A DNA stretch of 10,863 nt from CAZLYK01 sp964563495 (lineage in GTDB: Bacteria; Acidobacteriota; Blastocatellia; RBC074), in NCBI GenBank assembly GCA_964563495.1, contig CAZLYK010000170.1, positions 1 through 10,863 of the forward strand. The letters are read 5' to 3'. Below, piece after piece: positions 1 to 9,474 of the stretch (within the stretch, counting starts at the first letter, position 1; each line of letters begins with the position of its first letter). The translations under genes were made by a program, and so were the position numbers. The notes beneath the pieces were generated by a model, which was not told the DNA's origin, ran no database searches, and saw only the letters and a program-made list of their open reading frames with translations.

Positions 1-83
1 TAACAGGATTCAAAAGAGATTGAACAAGCATACAGATTTGATCCTGTAAATCCTTGACCAATCCGGTTAATCCTGTCTATTTC
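1..83. repeat. Divergent, probably truncated copy of the intergenic palindromic repeat
   Basis: This stretch is built from the same words as the two better preserved elements at 3456-3566 and 9475-9609. AACAGGATT lies at 2-10 and ATTGAACAAG at 19-28. ATCCTG-type words follow from 41 onward, and the right end AATCCTGTCTATT is at 69-81. The asymmetric core shared by the other two copies is absent, and the arms no longer pair perfectly. The left end may continue outside the window. It fills almost all of the space upstream of the first gene, so promoter elements for that gene may lie inside it. A weak candidate is TTGACC (54-59), 16 bases, then TCTATT (76-81). I call it a family member because of the shared words and the identical TCTATT end. 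Confidence 0.6.
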
Positions 84-102
84 CCAGATTAATCAAGCCT
101 TC

Positions 103-108
103 AGGAGA
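103..108 (+). promoter_or_regulatory. Ribosome binding site of the beta-propeller gene
   Basis: AGGAGA lies 7 bases before the ATG at 116, an optimal Shine-Dalgarno spacing that fixes the start. The same AGGAGAGAT word precedes the receptor gene ATG at 6213. Confidence 0.75.
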
Positions 109-115
109 GATACAA

Positions 116-3100
116 ATGATCACCCCCAGACGGTTATTGTTGATTATTGCATTGCTGGCGGTCTCGTTGATTTCGGTTGGCGCTCAGGAGCAAAAGCCTG
201 AGCAGAAATCCGAGCAACGGCCCTCACCCGAAAAGACGCCCGACCCCATGTCGACGGGGACCTTCAACGGATTGAGGCTTAGATCGATCGGGCCGGCGGT
301 TACCGGCGGCCGGGTAGTCGATTTCGCAGTCGATCCGAGGGACCGCGCGAGGTATTTCGTCGCCGTGGCTTCCGGCGGAGTCTGGAGGACTACGAATGGC
401 GGGACGACCTGGACGCCCGTTTTCGATAACTATGGTTCGTTCTCGATCGGGGCCCTGGCGCTTGACCAGAAAGATCCAAACGTTCTCTGGGTCGGTACCG
501 GCGAAAACAACAGCCAGCGCAGCGTCGCCTATGGTGATGGTCTATATAAATCGGAAGACGGCGGGCGCAGCTTCAGAAAAGTCGGACTGGAAAAATCCGA
601 GCACATCGGCCGGATAGTGATCGACCCGCGGGATTCGAAAGTGGTCTATGCCGCCGCGCAGGGCCCATTGTGGGGGTCCGGCGGCGATCGCGGCCTGTTC
701 AAGACCACCGATGGCGGTAAGACCTGGAAAAACATTCTCAACCTCAGTGAGAACACCGGCGTGACCGAGGTGGTGATCGACCCGTCGAATCCGGATCTGC
801 TCTATGCGGCGGCGTGGCAGCGGCGTCGCCATTATTTCACGCTGATCAATGGCGGGCCGGAAAGTGCGATCTACAAATCAACCGACGCCGGTGCGACCTG
901 GAACAAGCTGCGAGGGGGGCTGCCGTCGACAGATCTGGGGCGCGTCGGGCTGGCCGTCTCTCCCGTCAATCCAAGCGTCGTCTATGCCACGGTTGAGGCG
1001 GCGGAAAATCAGAGTGGGATCTTCCGCTCTAATGATCGCGGCGCGACCTGGGAGAAGATGAACCCGCGCATCGCCCAGGCCATGTATTACGCCCAGATCA
1101 TCTGTGATCCGAAGGATGTCGACCGGATCTACATCCCCGATGTGGTTTTTCAAGTTTCGGACGACGCCGGCAGAACCCTGCGGCCATTGGGCGAGAGATC
1201 CAAGCACGTGGATAATCACGCGATCTGGATCGACCCGAACAACACCAATTATTACCTGGTGGGATGCGACGGCGGCGTCTATGAGAGTTTCGACCGAGGT
1301 CAGAACTGGCATTTCAAATCGAACATGCCGATCTCGCAGTTTTATGACGTGACTGTCGATAACGCCGCGCCTTTCTACTCAGTCTGCGGCGGCACTCAGG
1401 ATAACAATTCGTGGTGTGGGCCGGCGCGCACGCGCAGTTTGTCGGGCATCACCAACTCCGACTGGGTGGTGACCAACGGCGGTGACGGCTTCCACAGCCG
1501 GGTCGACCCCGAAGACCCCAACACGGTCTACGCGACATTGCAGTACGGCGTGCTGGTCCGTTTTGACAAGCGAACGGGAGAGCGAGTCGGGATACAACCG
1601 AAGGAAGGGAAGGGCGAGCCGCCGCTCCGATGGAACTGGGACTCCCCGCTGATCATCAGCCCGCATTCGCATACGCGCCTCTATTTCGCGGCCAATAAAC
1701 TCTTCCGCAGCGATGACCGGGGAGACAGTTGGAAGGCCATCTCACCCGATTTGACCCGCCAGTTCGATCGCGACAAATTGCCGGTCATGGGTAAGATCTG
1801 GGGTCCGGAGGCCGTTGCCAAGCATCAGTCGACGGCTTTCTACGGTAACCTTTCGTCGATCTCGGAATCGCCGAAGAAGGAGGGCTTGATCTATATCGGA
1901 ACCGACGACGGCCTGATCCAGACGACGGAAGATGGCGGAAAGACCTGGCGGAAAACCGACCAGATCACGGGTCTGCCGGAGAATGCCTATCTCGCTCGCA
2001 TCCTCGCTTCTCAGCACGACGCGAACGTCGTCTATGCGGTTTATAACAACCATCAGAATTCCGACTTCGCGCCCTATCTGGTCAAAAGCGCTGATGCCGG
2101 CAAGACCTGGACGCTGATCTCCAGCAATCTTCCGAAGAATCATCCGCTCTGGGCGATCGCGGAAGATCAGATCAATCCGAACCTGCTCTTTGTCGGGACC
2201 GAGTTCGGCCTCTTCTTCAGCATCGATGGGGGCCAGAAATGGGTACAGTTGAAGGGCGGATTGCCGGTTATCGCCGTGCGTGACCTGGCGATTCAGAAAC
2301 GCGAAAACGACCTGGCCGTTGGGACGTTCGGCCGTGGGATATACATCCTCGACAATTACTCGGCGTTGCGTGAAGTGAGCGGGGAGATGCTCGCGCGGGA
2401 AGCTCATCTCTTCGGCGTCAAAGATGCCTTGATGTTTGTCCAGGCGACGCCATACGGCGGCCGCGGTAAATCCTTCCAGGGTGAATCATTCTACACGGCC
2501 GAGAATCCGGGTTATGGCGCGACCTTCACCGTCTATCTCAAAGAAGCCTTGAAGACCAGGAAGCAGATTCGCAAGGACGCCGAGAAGAAGCTTCGCGAGA
2601 AAGATCCGGAAGGCAAGACCTACCAGTATCCCTCTCAAACCGATCTGACGGCGGAAGAGGAGGAAGAGGCTCCGGCTATCGTCCTGACCGTCAAAGATTC
2701 CGCCGGGAATGTCGTGCGGCGTTTGAACGGGGCTCCGACGGCCGGCATCCAGCGCGTCACCTGGGATCTGCGCTATCCGGCGACACAACTCGCTCCGCCG
2801 CGACCCCCCGGAACCGAGGCGCTCGATGAAGTCTTCGGTCCTCCGCCGGCGGGCCATCTGGTCATGCCGGGTAAATACTCAGTCACTTTGCAGAAGCGCG
2901 CCGGCGGCGCCTGGACACAGTTGGGGCAGCCGCAAACATTCAACGTCGTAACCGAAGGGCTCATGACGCTGGCGGCCGCCGATCGAAAGGATCTCTTCGA
3001 GTTCCAGCAGAAAGCTTCGAGGCTACAGCGGACGATGAGCGGTGCACTCAATACCGCGAACGAGGCCAGAACCAGGCTCGCCTCGGCCAAACGCGCCCTG

Positions 3101-3457
3101 GTTGAAACCCCTTCAGCCAGTGAGAGGCTGATCGATGAAGTGACCGGCCTGGATAAGCGATTGAACGAGATTCTCAAGGCCATGAGCGGTGACCGGACCC
3201 TCGCCGCGCGGCAGGAGAACGCCCCGCCATCGATCAACTCTCGCGTCGCCACCGTCGCCGCTGCGACTCGCATGGCCAACGCCAGGCCGACCCAGACCCA
3301 GATCAACGAGTACAATATCGCGGCGCAGGATTTTGAAATTGAACTGAAGAAGCTCCGCCAATTGCTCGAAGTCGATCTGCCCAGGCTGGATAAAGCCATG
3401 GAGGCCGCCGGCGCTCCCTGGACCCCCGGCCGCATCCCGGTCTGGACCGATAAGTAA
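116..3457 (+). CDS. Secreted Asp-box (BNR/VPS10-sortilin-like) beta-propeller protein
   Basis: The 1113-residue product starts with a signal peptide (RR at 5-6, hydrophobic 7-22, likely cut after VGA at 23), so it should be exported. Eleven Asp-box-like motifs of the S/T-x-D-x-G-x-T-W type occur near residues 92, 146, 197, 255, 305, 348, 391, 531, 604, 658 and 702. Each marks a beta-hairpin turn of a propeller blade, as in sialidase and VPS10/sortilin folds. The stretch 424-434 (CGGTQDNNSWC) fills the gap between two Asp boxes and carries a Cys pair. After the propeller come an acidic run (847-851), a beta-rich domain with VTWDLRYP (881-888), and a charged, probably helical C-terminal region (about 945-1095). 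Such proteins are often annotated as glycosyl hydrolases, but I see no catalytic residues that prove this. Substrate and role are unknown; binding of protein or glycan is an inference. The start is supported by AGGAGA at 103-108. The stop codon touches the repeat element. Confidence 0.9.
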   Translation: MITPRRLLLIIALLAVSLISVGAQEQKPEQKSEQRPSPEKTPDPMSTGTFNGLRLRSIGPAVTGGRVVDFAVDPRDRARYFVAVASGGVWRTTNGGTTWTPVFDNYGSFSIGALALDQKDPNVLWVGTGENNSQRSVAYGDGLYKSEDGGRSFRKVGLEKSEHIGRIVIDPRDSKVVYAAAQGPLWGSGGDRGLFKTTDGGKTWKNILNLSENTGVTEVVIDPSNPDLLYAAAWQRRRHYFTLINGGPESAIYKSTDAGATWNKLRGGLPSTDLGRVGLAVSPVNPSVVYATVEAAENQSGIFRSNDRGATWEKMNPRIAQAMYYAQIICDPKDVDRIYIPDVVFQVSDDAGRTLRPLGERSKHVDNHAIWIDPNNTNYYLVGCDGGVYESFDRGQNWHFKSNMPISQFYDVTVDNAAPFYSVCGGTQDNNSWCGPARTRSLSGITNSDWVVTNGGDGFHSRVDPEDPNTVYATLQYGVLVRFDKRTGERVGIQPKEGKGEPPLRWNWDSPLIISPHSHTRLYFAANKLFRSDDRGDSWKAISPDLTRQFDRDKLPVMGKIWGPEAVAKHQSTAFYGNLSSISESPKKEGLIYIGTDDGLIQTTEDGGKTWRKTDQITGLPENAYLARILASQHDANVVYAVYNNHQNSDFAPYLVKSADAGKTWTLISSNLPKNHPLWAIAEDQINPNLLFVGTEFGLFFSIDGGQKWVQLKGGLPVIAVRDLAIQKRENDLAVGTFGRGIYILDNYSALREVSGEMLAREAHLFGVKDALMFVQATPYGGRGKSFQGESFYTAENPGYGATFTVYLKEALKTRKQIRKDAEKKLREKDPEGKTYQYPSQTDLTAEEEEEAPAIVLTVKDSAGNVVRRLNGAPTAGIQRVTWDLRYPATQLAPPRPPGTEALDEVFGPPPAGHLVMPGKYSVTLQKRAGGAWTQLGQPQTFNVVTEGLMTLAAADRKDLFEFQQKASRLQRTMSGALNTANEARTRLASAKRALVETPSASERLIDEVTGLDKRLNEILKAMSGDRTLAARQENAPPSINSRVATVAAATRMANARPTQTQINEYNIAAQDFEIELKKLRQLLEVDLPRLDKAMEAAGAPWTPGRIPVWTDK

Positions 3458-3565
3458 GAGACAGGATTGACAGGATTTTTGCAGGATTAAACAAGATGAT
3501 TGCTGGGAAGAGGCAATCGAGTAAACCAGTGCCATTCCTCCAAAAATCCTGTCAATCCTGTCTAT

Positions 3566-3566
<1 letters not shown>
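3456..3566. repeat. Palindromic MITE-like intergenic element, copy 1 (one arm partly deleted)
   Basis: The outer arms 3459-3481 and 3541-3563 are a perfect 23-bp inverted repeat containing AGACAGGATTGACAGGATT. The left arm continues (CAGGATTAAACAAGATG to 3498), but its partner on the right is missing. The core (3499-3540) holds GGGAAGAGGCAAT and CCATTCCTC, both found in reverse complement inside the copy at 9475-9609. Relative to that copy about 24 bases are gone from the right side. The two TCCT words there could have recombined. The element lies between two convergent genes and overlaps the last bases of both stop codons. Its hairpin could end transcription from both sides, but there is no classic T-tract, so terminator function is inference. 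Confidence 0.85.
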
Positions 3567-5368
<1,802 letters not shown>

Positions 5369-5377
5369 GCGGTTCGA

Positions 5378-5413
5378 TCAATCCTCAAGCTGATGATGCC
5401 GATTCCTTGCCAT
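5378..5413 (-). CDS. Possible 11-codon upstream ORF before the histidine kinase
   Basis: An ATG at 5413 on the minus strand opens a short frame (MARNRHHQLED) that ends in TGA 9 bases before the kinase ATG, in the same frame. The only Shine-Dalgarno-like sequence for the kinase (GAGGA, 5382-5386) lies inside the last codons of this mini-ORF. Its own ATG has no clear ribosome binding site. If translated, it could couple translation to the kinase. It may equally be chance. Confidence 0.2.
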   Translation of the reverse strand: MARNRHHQLED

Positions 5414-5519
5414 GGCCCAATCGCGCAGGCAACCGTCTCGACACCGATCTTGATTCATCCGCTTGTGTGAGATTGAGGTGACTCCCAGGCAGATGAAAAT
5501 GTTTTCTTTCAATAATCGG

Positions 5520-5556
5520 CAACTAGAGTTGGTATCAGTTGACAACTTCTTAGTTG
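5520..5556. promoter_or_regulatory. Cluster of five CAACT/AGTTG half-sites, candidate operator
   Basis: CAACT occurs at 5520-5524 and 5543-5547, and its complement AGTTG at 5527-5531, 5537-5541 and 5552-5556. Together they make three overlapping or adjacent dyads with spacers of 2, 1 and 4 bases. A perfect TTGACA (5539-5544) lies inside the cluster, but the hexamer 17 bases on (TGATTA) is a poor -10. Repeated dyads of one half-site fit a regulator binding region, but no regulator is encoded nearby. Confidence 0.4.
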
Positions 5557-5599
5557 GAGGATGATTACTCAGGGGGCGCAGAACAGATTTATCTCTATT

Positions 5600-5640
5600 T
5601 TCAGCGGCGACCGCTTCTGATAACCCACAAAACCGCTGAA
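5600..5640. repeat. 8-bp inverted repeat with a competing inner hairpin
   Basis: TTCAGCGG (5600-5607) is perfectly complementary to CCGCTGAA (5633-5640). GCGG (5604-5607) can instead pair with CCGC (5611-5614) around a CGA loop, so two mutually exclusive hairpins are possible. No T-tract follows, which argues against a simple terminator. Confidence 0.35.
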
Positions 5641-5706
5641 TGCATGGCTAAATGTAGACTTATTTGGCCTTTGCTGGCAAGTGGTTTTGTGCAGGCTTGA
5701 AATTGA

Positions 5707-5789
5707 GGGGCGGGGCGGGAGAAGGGGACTGGGCGACGGGGGGGACGGGGGGACGGGGCGATTGATGGTTCAGTCGCCCCGTCCCCCCG
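5707..5789. repeat. G-rich tract ending in a perfect 16-bp GC hairpin
   Basis: From 5707 the plus strand carries eight runs of three or more G, with GGGGGGAC-like units repeated near 5738-5754. Such a tract is a candidate G-quadruplex. Its last part, 5746-5761, pairs perfectly with 5774-5789 (16 bp, 12-base loop). Outside this stem, GAAATTGAGGGGCGG near 5699 is roughly complementary to CCGCTCCAATTC near 5787, so the whole block may be one larger imperfect palindrome. It lies just upstream of the receptor gene's candidate promoter. It may be a repeat family member or a terminator/insulator; which is not clear from one copy. Confidence 0.55.
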
Positions 5790-5832
5790 CTCCAATTCTT
5801 TTAAATCTTCTCTGTCCCGGTTATTTGAGGGG

Positions 5833-5860
5833 TTGTGTGTGGCGCGGTTTTGGTTATAAT
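5833..5860 (+). promoter_or_regulatory. Candidate sigma-70-type promoter for the TonB-dependent receptor gene
   Basis: A perfect TATAAT lies at 5855-5860. TTGTGT (5833-5838), 16 bases upstream, matches the first three positions of the -35 consensus. Transcription would start near 5867 and give a leader of about 345 bases before the ATG at 6213. That is unusually long, so a closer promoter cannot be excluded. Confidence 0.4.
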
Positions 5861-6129
5861 GCGCCTGCTTGCATTCACTACAAGACAGCGGATCTCAAAT
5901 ATAAATATAAAGATATGTTCTGCTGTCGCATCAAGAAAATCACTCTGATTAAAGAATTTAAGAAATTAAGAAAAGACCTCGATCAGGATTCAGGCTAGCT
6001 TACTTACCTTGCTGGGCTAAGTATGGTCGTCCCTCGACGTGTTCAAGTTCGAGTGCGATTTGACCAACCTATTCGGCGCTCCCGGTCCGTTCAGTGCCGA
6101 TGTTCGCCACCTGTCAGGGTGCCGGGGCA

Positions 6130-6159
6130 GGTCTGACTGTCCTGGGGGACTAGCAGATC
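6130..6159 (+). other. Possible stem-loop in the receptor gene leader
   Basis: GGTCTG (6130-6135) pairs with CAGATC (6154-6159) including one G-U pair. CT (6137-6138) pairs with AG (6152-6153), and GTCC (6139-6142) pairs with GGAC (6147-6150) around a TGGG loop. Only single bulges (A6136, T6151) interrupt the 12-pair stem. It sits about 50 bases before the start codon. I cannot match it to a known riboswitch or RNA family. Confidence 0.3.
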
Positions 6160-6200
6160 CCTGAAAAATGTTCTTGGAAATTCACATGAATTCACATGCA

Positions 6201-6205
6201 AGGAG
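6201..6205 (+). promoter_or_regulatory. Ribosome binding site that decides the receptor start
   Basis: AGGAG lies 7 bases before the ATG at 6213. The upstream in-frame ATGs at 6168 and 6186 lack such a site and would put a charged extension in front of the signal peptide. Confidence 0.8.
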
Positions 6206-6212
6206 AGATTTC

Positions 6213-9200
6213 ATGCAACGATTCGCCAGCTACTTTCTTTCGATACTGCTTTGCATAGTTGCAATGTCGGTATTTGCATTCGGGCAGGTTCCGACCGGCA
6301 CGGTCTCCGGCACGGTCCTCGACGCTTCGGGCGCGGTCCTTCCGAATGCCGCGATCACAATTCGCAATAAAGCAACGGGGATTGAGCGCAAAATCACTTC
6401 CGGTTCCGACGGCACATTCTCCGCGCCGGCTCTGGCCGCGGGTGAATACGAAGTGACGACAAAAGCATCCGGTTTTCGCACGCTTCTGCGCGAAGTCACG
6501 TTGACCACCGGGCAGATCCTCTCGCTCGATCTGCAGATGGATGTTGGTCAGACGACCGAGATCGTCACGGTTGAAGGCGCCGCCGCTCAGGTCAACCTCG
6601 AATCGCACACGATCGACGGCGTGATCACGCGTCAAAAAATTCAGGAGCTGCCGCTCAACGGTCGCAGTTTTCTGCAGCTCGCTTTTCTCGAACCGGGCGT
6701 CACGGTCAGCCCCGGCACGACCTCTCAATACAATTCACTCTTTTCGGTTTCGGTGCTCGGCGGGGGTTCGGACAAGACCGCGATCACAGTCGACGGCGGC
6801 AACGTCCGCAACTCGATCGAGGGCCAGACGGGGATGAACTTCTCGCAGGAGGTCGTCCAGGAGTTCCAGCTCTCATCGACCAACTTCGATCTTTCGACCG
6901 GGATCACCAGCGTCGGTTCGGTCAATATCGTCACCCGGACCGGCGGCAACCAGTTTCACGGCTCGGGCTATTTCTTCTTCCGCGACCATAACATGGCCGC
7001 ATATCCCGGTTTGAACCGCCCGTGCCCGGGGGGGACCCAGAGCTTGCTCTGCGCTAACGCCGAATCTCGCAAGCGTCTGGAGGACCCCTTCTTCGTCCGC
7101 CGCAATCCGGGCGTCTGGGTCGGCGGTCCGATCATCAAGGATCGTCTCTTCTTTTTCACCAACTACGAATACTCGAACCAGACCCAGGTCTTCACGGTCC
7201 AGCCTGACCTGCCGTCGGTTCGCGGTCTGGCGGGGAATTTCGCCAGCCCGTACAAGGGCCATTTGTTCAGCACGCGCTTCGACTGGAAGGTCAACAACGA
7301 ACACAGTGTCTTTGCGCGCTACTCGCACGATGAGAACAAGGGCTTTGGCCCGAATAGCGGTTCGCCGTTGCCGTCGAACTGGCTGCAGAACCGCAACTTC
7401 TCCGATCAGGCGGTGCTCGGTATCTCGTCGATTTTGAAACCGACCCTGGTCAATGATTTTCGGTTCAACTACACCTATTGGCAGAACCGCAACCTGTTTG
7501 CCGATAATGCGACTTGCCCGGATTGTGTGGGTCTCGGCTTCCCGAATTTAACCCTGGTTGGCTCGGGTAACTTCGCCGTCGGCAATACCACGAATGCGAC
7601 TCAGGGCCGCGACCTGCGCCGCTACACCTTCGTCGATACCCTGTCCTGGCAGAAGGGCACGCACCGGCTCCGTTTCGGCTTTGAGCTGGAGCACGCTCCG
7701 GGTACTGGTTTCTGGGGATATTGCGATCCGGCCTGTACGGTGGCGTTCTCGCCGGAAGCCGTGGTCAGCGCGATTCCGGCGCCGCTCCGCGCACAGATCC
7801 TGCCGCTCTTCTTCCCGAATCTGCCGAGCGTGATCCGCACCAACGCCGATCTTTTGAATCTGCCCTTTGCAGGCGGTGTGATCGGCGTCGGCGACCCGTC
7901 GCAGCCGCCCCCGTACAACATCGGCAAGGCGAAGCAGAACAACCGCATGCGTTTCTTCGGCCAGGATACCTGGAAGGTCACGCCGCGCTTTACCCTCAAC
8001 TATGGCCTGGCCTGGAACTTCGAGAGCACACTGGTCAATCGCGATATCGATAAACCGGCCTATCTCGCGCCGCTATACGGCAGCGATCTGAGCGCGACGA
8101 AGAATAATTACAACAACTTCTCGCCGTCGCTCGGCATCGCCTGGAATGTCGATAAGAGCAACAAGACTGTGATCCGAGCGGGCGCGGGCATCTACTGGGA
8201 GACCGAACTGCTCTGGCGTCGCCTGCAGGAGCGCGCGTTCATCGGTCCGGTCGGCAACGGCCGCATCCAGTACCCGCACACCGGGTTCAGGAACATCTAC
8301 CCGGGTATTTTCGACCTCGGCGCGAATCGCCCGGTTGCCGTCGGCGCCTTCCTCCCGTCCAACACTCTGACCAATCTGACGCTCGGACAGTTCATGGAGA
8401 TCTACCGGCAGCAGATTGGTGCGATTCAGCAGGCGCTGGCGCCGACAAATCTCAACAATTTGACGGTTCGCAACATCCAGCTCAACAAGGCCGGGGCGCA
8501 GCTCTACCCGCCGGATTATCCCGTTCAGCGCAGCTACCATATGAACATCGGGATCCAGCACCAGCTGCGCTACGATATGGTCCTCTCGGTCGATTTCGTC
8601 CGCCGTGTCTTCGTCAATACGCTGCTCGGCGAGCTCGACTACAACCGTTTCAATCGCCGGATCAACGGTGTCCAGACCCCGGTCATTCCGCGCTGCACGT
8701 CGGCTGCTCAGGTTTCCGATCCGAACGCCCAGTGCTCGAACGGGGCGATCACCTTCTGGACGCCGGCCGGCCGCAACGTTTACAACGCCATGCTGGTCAA
8801 GCTCGACAAGCGCATGTCCAACCGCATCCTCTTCACCGCGTCATACGCGCTGACCGACCAGAAGGGGATCAACGGCATCGCCAATCTGGATAACTGGTTC
8901 CAGACCTGGGGGCCGCAGGGCGCCCGCCATATCCTCAACGTCTCGGCGATCTTTGATCTGCCGTGGGGATTCCAGCTCGGCCTCATCTCGTCAACTTCGA
9001 GCCGCGGCGCTCTCATGCCGTCGGTCTCCAATGTCGACCTGGATGGCGACGGTACCACGACCGAGCCGATTCAGGGCGTCAAGAACTTCAACTGCTTCAA
9101 CCGCGGCTGCGGAAAGAGCTGGCTCGAACGCGCGGTCCAGTTGTGGAACAACAAATATCCGGTTGGGTCGGTCGACGCTCGCGGCCAGAGTATTCCACAG

Positions 9201-9461
9201 CTCACCCTGCCGGCGAAGTATGAACTTGGTGATAACTTCAATTCACAGGATATCCGCCTGACGAAGACTTTCACCTGGAAAGACCACTACCGGTTGTCGG
9301 TTTTTGGCGAGATGTTCAACGTCTTCAATATCGCCAACCTGAGCGGTTTCAACTTCACGCTTAACTCGGGCAGCTTCGGCCAACCGACTCAGCGCACTTC
9401 CCAGGTCTTCGGATCCGGAGGTCCGAGGGCGCTCCAGGTTGGCGGCCGCTTCTCCTTCTAG
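6213..9461 (+). CDS. TonB-dependent receptor, Oar-like, with N-terminal carboxypeptidase-regulatory domain
   Basis: The 1082-residue product is an outer-membrane beta-barrel expected to take up a large substrate using TonB energy. A signal peptide (1-24, ending AFG before Gln25) precedes a CarboxypepD_reg beta-sandwich (about 27-110, with VSGTVLDASGAVLPNA). A plug-like domain follows (about 130-245, with ELPLNGRSF and VNIVTRTGGNQFHGSGY). The barrel fills the rest and ends in RALQVGGRFSF, with the terminal Phe expected for outer-membrane insertion. Ten Cys of the mature protein fall in five close pairs (271/280, 435/438, 504/508, 828/841, 961/966), probably loop disulfides. DLDGDG at 942-947 looks like a Ca-binding loop. 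This architecture and length are typical of the expanded Acidobacteria family. The substrate is unknown; protein or polysaccharide fragments are possible. No SusD or enzyme gene lies beside it. Confidence 0.93.
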   Translation: MQRFASYFLSILLCIVAMSVFAFGQVPTGTVSGTVLDASGAVLPNAAITIRNKATGIERKITSGSDGTFSAPALAAGEYEVTTKASGFRTLLREVTLTTGQILSLDLQMDVGQTTEIVTVEGAAAQVNLESHTIDGVITRQKIQELPLNGRSFLQLAFLEPGVTVSPGTTSQYNSLFSVSVLGGGSDKTAITVDGGNVRNSIEGQTGMNFSQEVVQEFQLSSTNFDLSTGITSVGSVNIVTRTGGNQFHGSGYFFFRDHNMAAYPGLNRPCPGGTQSLLCANAESRKRLEDPFFVRRNPGVWVGGPIIKDRLFFFTNYEYSNQTQVFTVQPDLPSVRGLAGNFASPYKGHLFSTRFDWKVNNEHSVFARYSHDENKGFGPNSGSPLPSNWLQNRNFSDQAVLGISSILKPTLVNDFRFNYTYWQNRNLFADNATCPDCVGLGFPNLTLVGSGNFAVGNTTNATQGRDLRRYTFVDTLSWQKGTHRLRFGFELEHAPGTGFWGYCDPACTVAFSPEAVVSAIPAPLRAQILPLFFPNLPSVIRTNADLLNLPFAGGVIGVGDPSQPPPYNIGKAKQNNRMRFFGQDTWKVTPRFTLNYGLAWNFESTLVNRDIDKPAYLAPLYGSDLSATKNNYNNFSPSLGIAWNVDKSNKTVIRAGAGIYWETELLWRRLQERAFIGPVGNGRIQYPHTGFRNIYPGIFDLGANRPVAVGAFLPSNTLTNLTLGQFMEIYRQQIGAIQQALAPTNLNNLTVRNIQLNKAGAQLYPPDYPVQRSYHMNIGIQHQLRYDMVLSVDFVRRVFVNTLLGELDYNRFNRRINGVQTPVIPRCTSAAQVSDPNAQCSNGAITFWTPAGRNVYNAMLVKLDKRMSNRILFTASYALTDQKGINGIANLDNWFQTWGPQGARHILNVSAIFDLPWGFQLGLISSTSSRGALMPSVSNVDLDGDGTTTEPIQGVKNFNCFNRGCGKSWLERAVQLWNNKYPVGSVDARGQSIPQLTLPAKYELGDNFNSQDIRLTKTFTWKDHYRLSVFGEMFNVFNIANLSGFNFTLNSGSFGQPTQRTSQVFGSGGPRALQVGGRFSF

Positions 9462-9474
9462 CTCAGAAAGGGGA

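Larger units (their letters stand above)
5369..6212. other. Long intergenic region between divergent kinase and receptor genes
   Basis: About 840 bases contain no convincing gene. The longest open frame, 5681-5998 (+), runs through a low-complexity G-rich tract and has no recognisable protein signal. The region holds a CAACT/AGTTG half-site cluster (5520-5556) and an 8-bp inverted repeat (5600-5607 with 5633-5640). It also holds a G-rich tract with a strong hairpin (5707-5789), a TATAAT box (5855-5860), an AT-rich stretch (about 5897-5918) and a possible leader stem-loop (6130-6159). Regulation of both flanking genes probably resides here. The remaining parts, notably 5960-6120, show nothing I can name. 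Confidence 0.6.

Noticed and set aside
1742..2407. A 221-codon minus-strand open frame inside the propeller gene
   Set aside because: It lies wholly opposite a strongly supported coding region and shows no recognisable protein; it is a shadow of GC-rich codon bias.
2773..3435. A 220-codon minus-strand open frame in the 3' part of the propeller gene
   Set aside because: Ser/Ala/Arg-rich shadow opposite the C-terminal region of the propeller protein; no ribosome binding site or domain signal.
5681..5998. A 105-codon plus-strand open frame in the kinase-receptor gap
   Set aside because: It translates the G-rich tract and hairpin into low-complexity Gly/Arg/Pro sequence and has no ribosome binding site or protein features.
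6179..6199. Tandem 10-base repeat ATTCACATGA/ATTCACATGC just before the receptor start
   Set aside because: Two adjacent copies are too few and short to distinguish from chance; no function is suggested.
6168..6212. Earlier starts of the receptor gene at 6168 and 6186
   Set aside because: They lack a ribosome binding site and add a charged extension before the signal peptide; AGGAG at 6201-6205 points to 6213.
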